5,429 nt of DNA. It comes from Bacteroidales bacterium (GTDB lineage: Bacteria; Bacteroidota; Bacteroidia; Bacteroidales; JAAUTT01). The stretch is from assembly GCA_012031335.1 (NCBI GenBank), contig JAAUTT010000385.1, forward strand, positions 1 to 5,429. Reading direction: 5' to 3'. This document shows, in pieces, positions 1 to 5,429 of the stretch (its first letter is position 1; each line of letters starts with the position of its first letter). The notes beneath the pieces were generated by a model that was not told where the DNA came from, did no database searches, and was given only the letters and a program-made list of their open reading frames with translations. The position numbers were made by a program, and so were the translations under genes.

Positions 1-112
1 TATTCATTATGCCTGATTCATTAAAAAACCAATGAAATCTTATTAACCAGGCTTTTCGCGGATAATTATCATCAGGTATACCCTTCTTTTAACCTAAGGA
101 ATTTAAATTCGC

Positions 113-120
113 TATCTTTG
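113..120 (+). promoter_or_regulatory. Bacteroidota-type -7 promoter element of the sigma-factor gene
   Basis: TATCTTTG matches the Bacteroidota housekeeping -7 consensus TAnnTTTG exactly. Transcription would start about six bases downstream, near 126-128, leaving a leader of about 15 bases before the ATG at 142. No clear -33 TTTG box is seen; the nearest T-rich stretch is 87-90. The element overlaps an in-frame TTG at 118, so that TTG cannot be the real start codon. A perfect 10-bp palindrome (GATAATTATC, 61-70) lies upstream, but nothing shows that it is an operator. Confidence 0.6.
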
Positions 121-141
121 CCCAAACATGAGCAACTGCAA

Positions 142-701
142 ATGTCGACTGACGATAAAATACTGGTAGCCCGTCTGCGGGAAAATGACCGGAAGGCATT
201 CGATACCTTGTTTCATGCTTATTATGCTAAAGTTTCCCACCTGGCTTATCGGTTTTTACATTCACAAGAGGATGCTGAAGAAATTGCCCAGCAAACTTTT
301 ATCGCTATTTGGGAAAACAGATATAAATTGACGGGGAAAAATCTTTCCCTGCTTATATTCAATCTATAGCCCGACATCTTATATACAACCAACTTAAAAG
401 AGCAGTTTATAAACAGCGGTTTATCGACTTGTCGCTTCAGAAGGGCGAAATATCCGAAAACCTGGCCGAAGAATACATTCATTTTCGTGAACTACAGCAG
501 ATACTCGAAAATGCCGTGTCGGAACTCCCTCCACGGAGGCGCGAAATATTTAACCTGAGCCGCAACGAAGGCTTGTCGTATAAAGAAATTGCCAGTCGTT
601 TATCGGTACAGGAGAGTACTGTCAATACCCAAATCAGCAAAGCTATTGAATTTTTGAGAGAAAAACTCAAAGACTACAGACTTACACTCTGGATATTCTG
701 A
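142..701 (+). pseudogene. ECF-type RNA polymerase sigma-70 factor, interrupted by one frameshift
   Basis: This would be an extracytoplasmic-function sigma factor directing RNA polymerase to a small regulon. The upstream part (142-369 in one frame) encodes sigma region 2, with the typical core DAEEIAQQTFIAIWENR at residues 44-60. The downstream part continues in the next frame with KSFPAYIQSIARHL (residues 67-80 of the repaired protein). It then encodes region 4, about residues 122-178, with the helix-turn-helix LSYKEIASRL...STVNTQISKA, and stops at 699-701. The join lies in the G4A5 tract at 333-341. Adding one base gives an uninterrupted 186-residue protein, a normal length for the family. 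ATG 142 is chosen because it follows the promoter by about 15 bases and gives the usual N-terminus. The downstream part has no in-frame ATG near its beginning, so independent translation is unlikely. No FecR-like anti-sigma gene or TonB receptor is adjacent. The family call is confident. Whether the gene is truly broken, recoded or misread is open. Confidence 0.85.
333..341 (+). other. Frameshift point (GGGGAAAAA tract) in the sigma-factor gene
   Basis: Reading must move from the upstream frame (ACG GGG AAA AAT) to the frame giving GAA AAA TCT TTC CCT. This is a -1 shift, equivalent to one base missing from the G4 or A5 run. There is no canonical X XXY YYZ slippery heptamer in the zero frame: GAAAAAT breaks the rule at its first base. 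The runs are also short for transcriptional slippage. A mutation or a homopolymer sequencing error is therefore more likely than programmed recoding. Confidence 0.7.
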
Positions 702-713
702 TCATTATATATT

Positions 714-1091
714 TTAACCTTTTGGCTTTTTCTTTACCTTGGATTGTTCTTCCAGAAACCGGTAACGGCAAATTTCCGTAATCAGCTCCGCCGGTAAGGG
801 CTGGTCCAACGAAAACTGAATAGCGCCTTTGGATGTTTTATATGCGGCAAGTTCTTCCCTGAATGCTTCAATCCCGGTATTGGTAGGGTAAAATCCCACA
901 TGTTTCGTATGTACCATGAAATAGTACAGCACCTTACCGTATTTGTAAGCTGGCATATTATAACTGATAACTTCTTCAGCCTCTGGAACGGCTTTTTTCA
1001 GGATCAAACGCATATCGTCGGCCTTTGCTCTTTGCGCCGCATTCAGTGTATTCAGGTAGGCATCAACTGTGGGAAATTTTATGGATTCCAT
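714..1091 (-). CDS. DUF1801 / YdhG-like protein (putative frataxin-like iron-binding protein)
   Basis: A 125-residue cytoplasmic protein with no signal peptide or membrane segment. It has the DUF1801 (PF08818) signatures in order: an acidic/aromatic block EEVISYNMPAYKYGK (residues 39-53), YFMVHTKHVGFYP (57-69), and YKTSKGAIQFSLDQPLP (84-100), with a lysine-rich tail (KVKKKPKG). The length is normal for single-domain members. Bacillus subtilis YdhG (Fra), in the same family, has been described as a frataxin-like iron chaperone; applying that role here is inference, and many DUF1801 proteins remain uncharacterised. The start is ATG at 1091. The leader is AT-rich without a Shine-Dalgarno sequence. 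The best promoter candidate on this strand, TAAAATTG at 1125-1118, has one mismatch to TAnnTTTG. The gene converges on the sigma factor with 12 bp between stop codons and is probably transcribed alone. Confidence 0.85.
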   Translation of the reverse strand: MESIKFPTVDAYLNTLNAAQRAKADDMRLILKKAVPEAEEVISYNMPAYKYGKVLYYFMVHTKHVGFYPTNTGIEAFREELAAYKTSKGAIQFSLDQPLPAELITEICRYRFLEEQSKVKKKPKG

Positions 1092-1257
1092 CGTAAAGCT
1101 TTTTTATTTTAATACAACAATTTTATACTGTTAATGAGCCTGTCTCATAAGTCCCAAATTACAATTTAAACATAATTCCATTTAGACAGATTAATTTCGA
1201 TGTTATTTAGTTAAGGCATTTTCAGGAAATAAAAGCACACCCATTCAGAAAATTGAT

Positions 1258-1440
1258 TAAGGCTGAAAGCCTTATAACACCAGCACAAGGCAACGCCCTA
1301 TAAAACATAATACGGTTAAAGGCTGAAGGCCTTAGAGCATCAGCACAAGGCATATCCTTCATCCTATTCAACCTGGTTAAGGCTGAAAGCCTTAGAGCAC
1401 TAGCATAGGGCAACGCCCTATGAATTAAAATACCGTTAAC
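1258..1440. repeat. Three palindromic repeat units at exact 60-bp spacing
   Basis: The core GGCTGAA(A/G)GCCTT begins at 1261, 1321 and 1381, exactly 60 bp apart. Units 1 and 3 contain the perfect hairpin TAAGGCT-GAA-AGCCTTA. In unit 2 the last stem pair becomes a G-T wobble, so pairing is kept. Each core is followed by a conserved (C/T)(A/T)(C/T)AGCA(C/T) segment and a second palindrome. In unit 3 this is CATAGGGC-AAC-GCCCTATG (1404-1422), a perfect 8-bp stem. In unit 1 it has decayed to GGC-AAC-GCC (1289-1297). In unit 2 it is replaced by AAGG-CATAT-CCTT (1348-1360). Units 1 and 3 also share an AATAC(C/G)GTTAA spacer end. The ORF crossing this array on the minus strand is a by-product of the repeats. 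I recognise the type as an intergenic palindromic repeat common in Bacteroidota, but cannot name its family. Confidence 0.8.
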
Positions 1441-1443
1441 GAA

Positions 1444-1456
1444 GCCCTGAAGGGGC
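1444..1456. repeat. Related GAA-loop hairpin flanking the 60-bp array
   Basis: GCCCT-GAA-GGGGC forms a five-pair stem with one T-G wobble and a GAA triloop. This is the same geometry as the first hairpin of each 60-bp unit but with a different stem sequence. It starts three bases after the third unit ends, so it probably belongs to the same repeat element or closes the array. Confidence 0.5.
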
Positions 1457-1503
1457 GATAGCAAATCCTTAATCCCATACATCCTTCATCATAACCAATC
1501 TTA

Positions 1504-1511
1504 TATTTTTG
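1504..1511 (+). promoter_or_regulatory. Candidate -7 promoter element (TATTTTTG)
   Basis: An exact match to TAnnTTTG just downstream of the repeat array, pointing rightward. The expected transcription start, near 1517, is about 12 bases before the ATG at 1530. No -33 box is visible. The motif is short and the region AT-rich, so a chance match is quite possible. Confidence 0.25.
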
Positions 1512-1529
1512 AAGGAATGTCCTGTATTC

Positions 1530-1664
1530 ATGCTGAAAAGAAACCTTCTTATGATGTTCTTCCTGATTCATTATTTAGTTAACAACAACAACAATTTCAG
1601 TTGGATTAACAGAGAAAATCCCATATCCACTTTGCCAGTAAAAGTCAGAATAATTACACAATGA
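1530..1664 (+). CDS. Doubtful 44-residue ORF, possible secreted-protein remnant
   Basis: I do not recognise this product. The reading frame encodes a basic N-terminus followed by a hydrophobic stretch (MLKRNLLMMFFLIHYLV), then a run of five asparagines from an AAC repeat and a polar tail ending at TGA 1662-1664. The start resembles a signal peptide or a single membrane segment. It sits at a sensible distance behind a TAnnTTTG match at 1504-1511. There is no Shine-Dalgarno sequence, but Bacteroidota genes commonly lack one. It could be a small membrane peptide, the leftover 5' end of a lost secreted-protein gene, or a chance ORF. Its 3' end runs toward the convergent GH43 stop codon. Confidence 0.18.
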   Translation: MLKRNLLMMFFLIHYLVNNNNNFSWINRENPISTLPVKVRIITQ

Positions 1665-1733
1665 CAATAAGTAGTATTTAAAATTAACTTTTTACAAAGC
1701 TAAAATACCGGTGGTCAGATGCATCTTCCGTAG

Positions 1734-3590
1734 TTATTTCACCATAAGTGGCTTACTTCGTTCCGAAACGCCGTTCTCATTTAACGCTTCGATGGAGAAA
1801 TAATAAGTTTCATCTTTGGTCATCCCCCGGAAGTCGTATTCGGCAGCACCGTAAACGGTTATACAGTTATAGAGTTTCGCAGAATCAACGCCAAAATATA
1901 TATGATATCCATAGGTATCGGGCGAGGCTTTCCAATTTATAACAGCATTTCTGGAATCGGACACCGAACGGTTTACAATAAAATTCTTCACCGGCTCAGG
2001 TTTCTTTCCCAACCCTTTACCAAATACCCGGAATCCTGAAATGGCAAACTTACCTGTAGCCATATGTATATTTTCAATTTTAAGATAGCGGGTCATCACT
2101 GGTTTTGTGAGTTCTACATAATCGTGCGGGGTATCTTTATCGTTATAGCTCTTGTCAATAAGCACTATCCAGTCGGTGCCGTTTTCGGAGGCAAATATCC
2201 GGTACTGATGATACATATCCATGGCTTTGCCCCGCTGGTTCGACTTATGATCGGCATAGTTAACCTGTATGGCATTCACCTGTTTCGTTCCGCCCAGGTC
2301 TACCTGCAACCACTCACCGGGCCTCGCGGTTCGGGCACTCCAGTAGGTCCTGATATCCTCATCAAATGCCAGCTCGGGTTTATAGGTGCTATCTACTGAT
2401 GAGGCAGTGCAGTTTTTATTGTACGAGAGTAGCATCCATCCTGTAAATCGTCCCCGGGTATGGTCGGCTGTTTCGAGTGGTATGGTGGTAGGGTAATCGC
2501 CGAATGATGTGATGGTATACATCACTCCGTCGTTGTCGAAGCCTGCGGGATACATGCCAATTCTCCGTTCGAACTTATATTTCACCGATATCATACATGT
2601 TCCCGTATGCCAGTAGTTACCGTAGTTATCGCGAAAGGTGTTGCCATGACCGCATCCCATGATAAAACCGCCTGGTTTATAGGCGAAGGGATTATGCTTT
2701 TGATATTGAAAGGGTCCCATCGGCGACCTGGAAGTATATACCCCGTCGGCATACACCTTAAACTCGGTTCCCGGTGCTCCGTATTGGTAATAGTAAGTAT
2801 CGTTGTGTTTTGTTACCCAGGCACCCTCGATAAAATGTCCCCAGGGAGCCACGGGGGCATCGTTGTTCATCCCAAAACGCTCCCATCCATGGATCTCAGG
2901 CTTCAGCCCCACAAGTTCCTTAATCCTTCCCACTGCCTTTTGCTTCTCCAGAATATCGGTGGCCTTATATACAGGCTCATAATCCTTTTGGTCTCCTAGG
3001 GGCAGGAAAGTTTTGGGGTCGAGTTCCACTCCTTTGGTCGGTAGTGTTCCGCTCGAACCGTAATACAGATACAACCGCTTATCGTCGTCGTACAGTAAAC
3101 CTGGATCCCAGGCTGGCAGACGGGTGGAATCGACAAGGCGTTGCCAGCGGCCCGATTTGGGATTGGTGGTAAACCAAACGGGCAGACTTTCGTAGGTAGA
3201 GCCCATGAGAAAAAGGGTATCGTTCATCACCACGGCTGCCGGAGCACAGAGATCGTCCTGGTAGGGAAGTCGCTGCAAACTGGAATATACAAAATGCCAT
3301 TCTCCAAGGTCGCTCGACCAGTATAATCCCGACTGGTTAGTAGCAAAGAGATAATATTCTCCCTTGTATGGTATAATCACAGGGTCGGCTGTTGAACGGA
3401 ATGGGTTAGGCCTGGAATTGTTGTTGTCGAATTCGAAAGTATAATCGATGTTCAAGGGATTGCAATAAGTGCGGGCCTTAACATTGGGGTTATACCAGGG
3501 GGTGACATATCGGGTGGGAACCTGGGCTTTAACAGTAACAAAGAAACAGGTAAGGATAAGCAGCAGTAGTATCCGGGTTGTCATGGGCAT
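1734..3590 (-). CDS. Secreted GH43 glycoside hydrolase with F5/8C (CBM32-like) and Fn3 domains
   Basis: A 618-residue exported enzyme, probably cleaving terminal arabinose, xylose or galactose residues from plant or algal glycans; the exact linkage cannot be read from sequence. The signal peptide is residues 1-22, with likely cleavage at VKA|Q. The five-bladed GH43 catalytic domain spans about 40-370. Its expected acidic triad is visible: Asp69 in STADPVI (general base), Asp162 in AWDPGLLYDDD (pKa modulator) and Glu255 in HFIEGAWV (general acid). His315 in GCGHGNTF lies in the conserved late-propeller motif. A discoidin-like F5/8 type C module (about 384-525; ASSVDSTYKPELAFD, EWLQVDLGG, RYLKIENI) and a fibronectin type III domain (about 532-617) follow; these normally bind glycan and act as spacer. 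The start is ATG 3590, with an in-frame ATG two codons later that would work equally well. No lipoprotein cysteine or Por-type sorting domain is seen. The gene diverges from the LRR gene and has no SusC/SusD neighbour here. Family assignment is firm; subfamily and substrate are unknown. Confidence 0.93.
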   Translation of the reverse strand: MPMTTRILLLLILTCFFVTVKAQVPTRYVTPWYNPNVKARTYCNPLNIDYTFEFDNNNSRPNPFRSTADPVIIPYKGEYYLFATNQSGLYWSSDLGEWHFVYSSLQRLPYQDDLCAPAAVVMNDTLFLMGSTYESLPVWFTTNPKSGRWQRLVDSTRLPAWDPGLLYDDDKRLYLYYGSSGTLPTKGVELDPKTFLPLGDQKDYEPVYKATDILEKQKAVGRIKELVGLKPEIHGWERFGMNNDAPVAPWGHFIEGAWVTKHNDTYYYQYGAPGTEFKVYADGVYTSRSPMGPFQYQKHNPFAYKPGGFIMGCGHGNTFRDNYGNYWHTGTCMISVKYKFERRIGMYPAGFDNDGVMYTITSFGDYPTTIPLETADHTRGRFTGWMLLSYNKNCTASSVDSTYKPELAFDEDIRTYWSARTARPGEWLQVDLGGTKQVNAIQVNYADHKSNQRGKAMDMYHQYRIFASENGTDWIVLIDKSYNDKDTPHDYVELTKPVMTRYLKIENIHMATGKFAISGFRVFGKGLGKKPEPVKNFIVNRSVSDSRNAVINWKASPDTYGYHIYFGVDSAKLYNCITVYGAAEYDFRGMTKDETYYFSIEALNENGVSERSKPLMVK

Positions 3591-3622
3591 CGTTTTATTT
3601 GGTATAAATTTATGAAATATTC

Positions 3623-3640
3623 ATGATCCGAAAAGATCAT
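3623..3640. promoter_or_regulatory. Dyad in the GH43 leader/promoter region
   Basis: ATGATC-N6-GATCAT is a perfect six-base inverted repeat centred about 40 bp upstream of the GH43 start codon. It could be an operator or an RNA hairpin in the GH43 leader. No TAnnTTTG element with a perfect match was found on the minus strand here; TAAATTTA at 3611-3604 has one mismatch. Function is inferred only from symmetry and position. Confidence 0.25.
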
Positions 3641-3771
3641 CTGCCGAACGAAGAGCAATCCATTATGAAAATTTATTTTCAGAGGTCTTTCAGGATTCAA
3701 CTGATCTTAGATAAAGAATTCGGACATGATGGAAATGCCCATTATCCAATAATCCACCTCGAAAATAACCC

Positions 3772-3793
3772 TTCAAAGTAAAAATATTTTGAA
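3772..3793. promoter_or_regulatory. AT-rich dyad upstream of the LRR gene promoter
   Basis: TTCAAA-N10-TTTGAA is an inverted repeat that overlaps the perfect 10-bp palindrome AAAATATTTT (3781-3790). It ends about 40 bp before the LRR gene's -7 element and lies inside the divergent intergenic region, so an activator site for either gene is conceivable. AT-rich symmetry arises easily by chance in this kind of DNA. Confidence 0.22.
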
Positions 3794-3833
3794 CACCTCT
3801 GTCTTTAACACTTTTTCATAAATCTGCATAGGG

Positions 3834-3841
3834 TAAATTTG
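3834..3841 (+). promoter_or_regulatory. Bacteroidota-type -7 promoter element of the LRR gene
   Basis: TAAATTTG matches TAnnTTTG exactly. Transcription would begin near 3847, leaving a leader of about 30 bases before ATG 3878. The in-frame TTG at 3839 falls inside the element, so the longer ORF starting there is not real. A T-run at 3812-3816 sits roughly where the -33 box is expected but does not match it well. Confidence 0.6.
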
Positions 3842-3877
3842 TCCGAAAGGATTATCTTGCTTATAAATTTCGCTGTC

Positions 3878-5155
3878 ATGAACCTGAAACCTGCCTTGCT
3901 TACCTTTTTTGGTTTGATTGTTATCCTTGTGCAATTATCTGCGCAACAAGCTCCTGCTGTAAAAGAATTTAATTCGGTCGATTCGGCCCTGGTAGCTCCA
4001 CTGGAAGTAAAGCACCTCAACCTCACCGGTCAGAACCTGGCTTCCTTCCCCTTGGATATTCTGAAATTGAAAAACCTCGAAGTTTTAAATCTTTCATCCA
4101 ATCAAATTCCCCTTATACCGGCCAATATCCAACAGCTGACTAACCTGAAGGAAATTAACCTGGGTGAGAACCCATCCATGAAATGGAATAAAACACTTGA
4201 AAACCTTGCCGGATGTAAAAATCTTATCAAGCTGGGACTCTATGCCAACGAACTCGAAAAGCTTCCTGTATCTCTGGCAAAACTCCAGCAGCTCACCAGC
4301 CTGGAAGTTTATAACAATAAGTTTGAAATTTTTCCTGAAGTTATACTTAGTCTTACTAACCTTGAAAACCTGGATATCCACTATAACCACATTGCCAGTT
4401 TGCCGGTATCCATTAACCGTTTGAAAAAACTCCGCAATCTCGATGTTACCGAAAATCAGCTTACTACTTTGCCTGCTTCTGTGTCGGGCCTGGATAGCCT
4501 TCGAACCCTCAACCTTACCTGGAATAGGTTCACCGCCTTTCCGCTGCAAACCCTTGCAATCCCCCATCTGAGAAGTTTGAACCTTCAGAAAAACAAATTA
4601 GGTGTAATACCTGCTGAGGCAGGAAATTTTTCCATGCTCGAAGAGCTGAACCTCGAAGAGACAGGCATCCGCAGTATCCCAAATGAGATTGGCCGCATAA
4701 AATCTTTGAAAACACTTAATCTGAACCATAATAATATTGAAAATACAAGCGATCTTATCCTTAAGCTATCGCAGATCGGGAACTTCGAAAACCTCACCCT
4801 GTTTCATTGCGGTTTGACCAGCTTACCCGATAATATAAACCTGTTAACGCATCTCCGCCGGCTGGAGGTGCACGAAAACGAGCTTACCCGGCTTCCTCCT
4901 TCCATTTATACCATGAAGGAACTCCGGGTGCTGGTACTCTGGCAAACCGGATTAAACGATATCTCCAATGAAATTCAAAACCTGAGTCAGCTTGAGGTCC
5001 TGGTCCTGGGAAATAATAACCTTGATAAAATGCCTGAAAGTATTACCACGCTAAAGAAACTGGTGTATCTCGACCTGTGGAATAACAACCTGAGCCAGGA
5101 AAGTATTGACAACCTCCGTAAAGCCATGCCCTGGACCTATGTAAGCCTGGAATAG
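3878..5155 (+). CDS. Secreted leucine-rich-repeat protein
   Basis: A 425-residue exported protein of unknown ligand, most likely a binding or adhesion scaffold. A signal peptide occupies residues 1-22 (MNLKPALLTFFGLIVILVQLSA, cleavage before QQ). After a short linker, sixteen leucine-rich repeats run from residue 44 to the end, with the pattern LxxLxLxxNxLxxLPxxIxxLxx. Repeats begin at 44, 67, 90, 116, 139, 162, 185, 208, 231, 254, 277, 303, 326, 349, 372 and 395. All are 23 residues long except the third and eleventh, which are 26; the sixteenth is partial. No catalytic domain, transmembrane anchor, lipoprotein cysteine or C-terminal sorting domain is visible. ATG 3878 is chosen because it opens a signal peptide and follows the promoter by a normal distance; extending to TTG 3839 would place the start inside the promoter. 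The gene is divergent from the GH43 gene and appears to be monocistronic. Confidence 0.9.
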   Translation: MNLKPALLTFFGLIVILVQLSAQQAPAVKEFNSVDSALVAPLEVKHLNLTGQNLASFPLDILKLKNLEVLNLSSNQIPLIPANIQQLTNLKEINLGENPSMKWNKTLENLAGCKNLIKLGLYANELEKLPVSLAKLQQLTSLEVYNNKFEIFPEVILSLTNLENLDIHYNHIASLPVSINRLKKLRNLDVTENQLTTLPASVSGLDSLRTLNLTWNRFTAFPLQTLAIPHLRSLNLQKNKLGVIPAEAGNFSMLEELNLEETGIRSIPNEIGRIKSLKTLNLNHNNIENTSDLILKLSQIGNFENLTLFHCGLTSLPDNINLLTHLRRLEVHENELTRLPPSIYTMKELRVLVLWQTGLNDISNEIQNLSQLEVLVLGNNNLDKMPESITTLKKLVYLDLWNNNLSQESIDNLRKAMPWTYVSLE

Positions 5156-5168
5156 CTCCCGCCTTCAT

Positions 5169-5188
5169 CTGGGTATTATTCATCCCAG
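5169..5188 (+). terminator. Weak hairpin after the LRR gene
   Basis: CTGGG and CCCAG can pair across a ten-base loop, 14 bp after the LRR stop codon. The stem is only five pairs and no T-tract follows, so a role as transcription terminator is uncertain. Confidence 0.2.
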
Positions 5189-5196
5189 CCTGTTCC

Positions 5197-5429
5197 CCTT
5201 CGAGCTTCCAGCTTCCAGCATGGAGCTTTCCCCTCCCTCTGCGGTCCTCCTTATATTCTCCGTGCAACTCCGTGTTCCTATATTTCCTCCTTACAAAATT
5301 TCAAAACACACAGTCCCTTTTTACCGAAATGTAACTATAGCACCACCTGGTTATAGCCCCTTTTCAAGGGGTTGGGGTTTCATCATTTTCTTCATTCCTC
5401 TCCTTCGAGCTTCCCCTCGAGCTCCCTTC
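5197..5429. repeat. Pyrimidine-rich intergenic repeat tract
   Basis: The plus strand is strongly C/T-rich and built from short direct repeats. CCTTCGAGCTTCC occurs at 5197-5209 and again at 5402-5414, GCTTCCA is tandemly repeated at 5204-5217, and CTCCGTG occurs at 5258-5264 and 5268-5274. Between them is the perfect hairpin CCCCTT-TTC-AAGGGG (5357-5371), followed by GG-rich DNA (TTGGGG to 5377). On the minus strand the tract reads as GGAAGCT and CACGGAG repeats, a style I associate with non-coding DNA in Bacteroidota genomes. The ORF across it on the minus strand is low-complexity and not credible. The tract continues past the window edge. Confidence 0.55.

Larger units (their letters stand above)
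1092..1733. other. Gene-poor intergenic stretch with repeats
   Basis: This 642-bp stretch lies between the starting end of the DUF1801 gene and the 3' end of the GH43 gene. From left to right it holds the AT-rich leader of DUF1801 (1092-1130), a TGTCTCATAAG motif (1141-1151), about 100 bp of AT-rich DNA with nothing recognisable, the 60-bp palindromic repeat array (1258-1440) with a related hairpin (1444-1456), a promoter-like TATTTTTG (1504-1511) ahead of a short doubtful ORF, and an AT-rich tail containing the 10-bp palindrome AGATGCATCT (1717-1726). No clear intrinsic terminator for the GH43 gene was found here. Confidence 0.6.

Noticed and set aside
11..23. GCCTGATTCATTA resembling 1562-1573
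   Set aside because: A 12-bp AT-rich match with no shared flanks or symmetry; probably coincidence.
118..141. TTG-initiated extension of the sigma-factor gene
   Set aside because: The TTG lies within the TATCTTTG promoter element and upstream of the predicted transcription start. ATG 142 gives the family's normal N-terminus.
333..341. Programmed -1 frameshift signal
   Set aside because: The zero-frame codons GGG AAA AAT do not make a canonical slippery heptamer and no strong downstream stem was seen. Kept only as a lesser alternative under the sigma-factor finding.
1258..1440. Possible CRISPR array
   Set aside because: Only three units, with partly similar and partly decayed spacers and internal double palindromes, and no cas genes nearby.
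1222..1482. 86-residue minus-strand ORF across the palindromic array
   Set aside because: The protein is itself repetitive (RALPYA/RLSAL words) because the DNA repeats every 60 bp, which is 20 codons. This is a side effect of the repeats, with no independent coding signal.
2607..2999. 130-residue plus-strand ORF inside the GH43 gene
   Set aside because: Antisense shadow of conserved GH43 catalytic sequence, with no recognisable domain or promoter.
4094..4567. 157-residue minus-strand ORF inside the LRR gene
   Set aside because: Antisense to a regular leucine-rich-repeat coding region; the repeat codon pattern explains the long open frame.
5043..5267. 74-residue minus-strand ORF covering the LRR 3' end and the repeat tract
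   Set aside because: It overlaps the well-supported LRR gene on the other strand and has low-complexity composition from purine-rich microrepeats.

Overview
The window looks like a chromosomal segment of a member of the Bacteroidota, probably near Bacteroidales. Three things point there. Two genes are preceded by exact matches to the phylum's TAnnTTTG -7 promoter element, with no purine-rich Shine-Dalgarno sequence. The sigma-factor and GH43 protein types are typical of the phylum. The intergenic DNA carries short palindromic GAA-loop repeats of a kind I associate with these genomes. No rRNA, tRNA, CRISPR array or complete mobile element was seen.

Layout. Positions 1-141 hold the promoter and short leader of an ECF-type sigma factor. 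That gene (142-701, +) is split by a single-base frameshift in a G4A5 tract. Restoring one base gives a clean 186-residue sigma factor with regions 2 and 4. It converges, 12 bp apart, on a DUF1801/YdhG-like gene (714-1091, -). A 642-bp gene-poor stretch (1092-1733) follows. It contains three palindromic units spaced exactly 60 bp apart, a related hairpin, a short motif resembling an insertion-sequence end, and a promoter-like motif ahead of a doubtful 44-codon ORF. Next is a secreted three-domain glycoside hydrolase (1734-3590, -; GH43 propeller, F5/8C/CBM32-like module, Fn3). A 287-bp divergent intergenic region with two dyads and a promoter separates it from a secreted leucine-rich-repeat protein (3878-5155, +). 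The right edge (5156-5429) is pyrimidine-rich, repetitive DNA.

How the genes relate. They are mostly monocistronic and do not form an obvious operon. The GH43 enzyme is exported and probably trims arabinose-, xylose- or galactose-containing glycans, but no SusC/SusD pair is present to make this a classical polysaccharide-utilisation locus. The sigma factor has no adjacent anti-sigma (FecR-like) gene or TonB receptor. The LRR protein is probably a binding or adhesion protein of unknown ligand.

I see no convincing new multi-gene system. The observations most worth checking are the frameshifted sigma factor, the exact 60-bp palindrome array, and the apparent two-fold (187 + 187 residue) architecture of the LRR protein.
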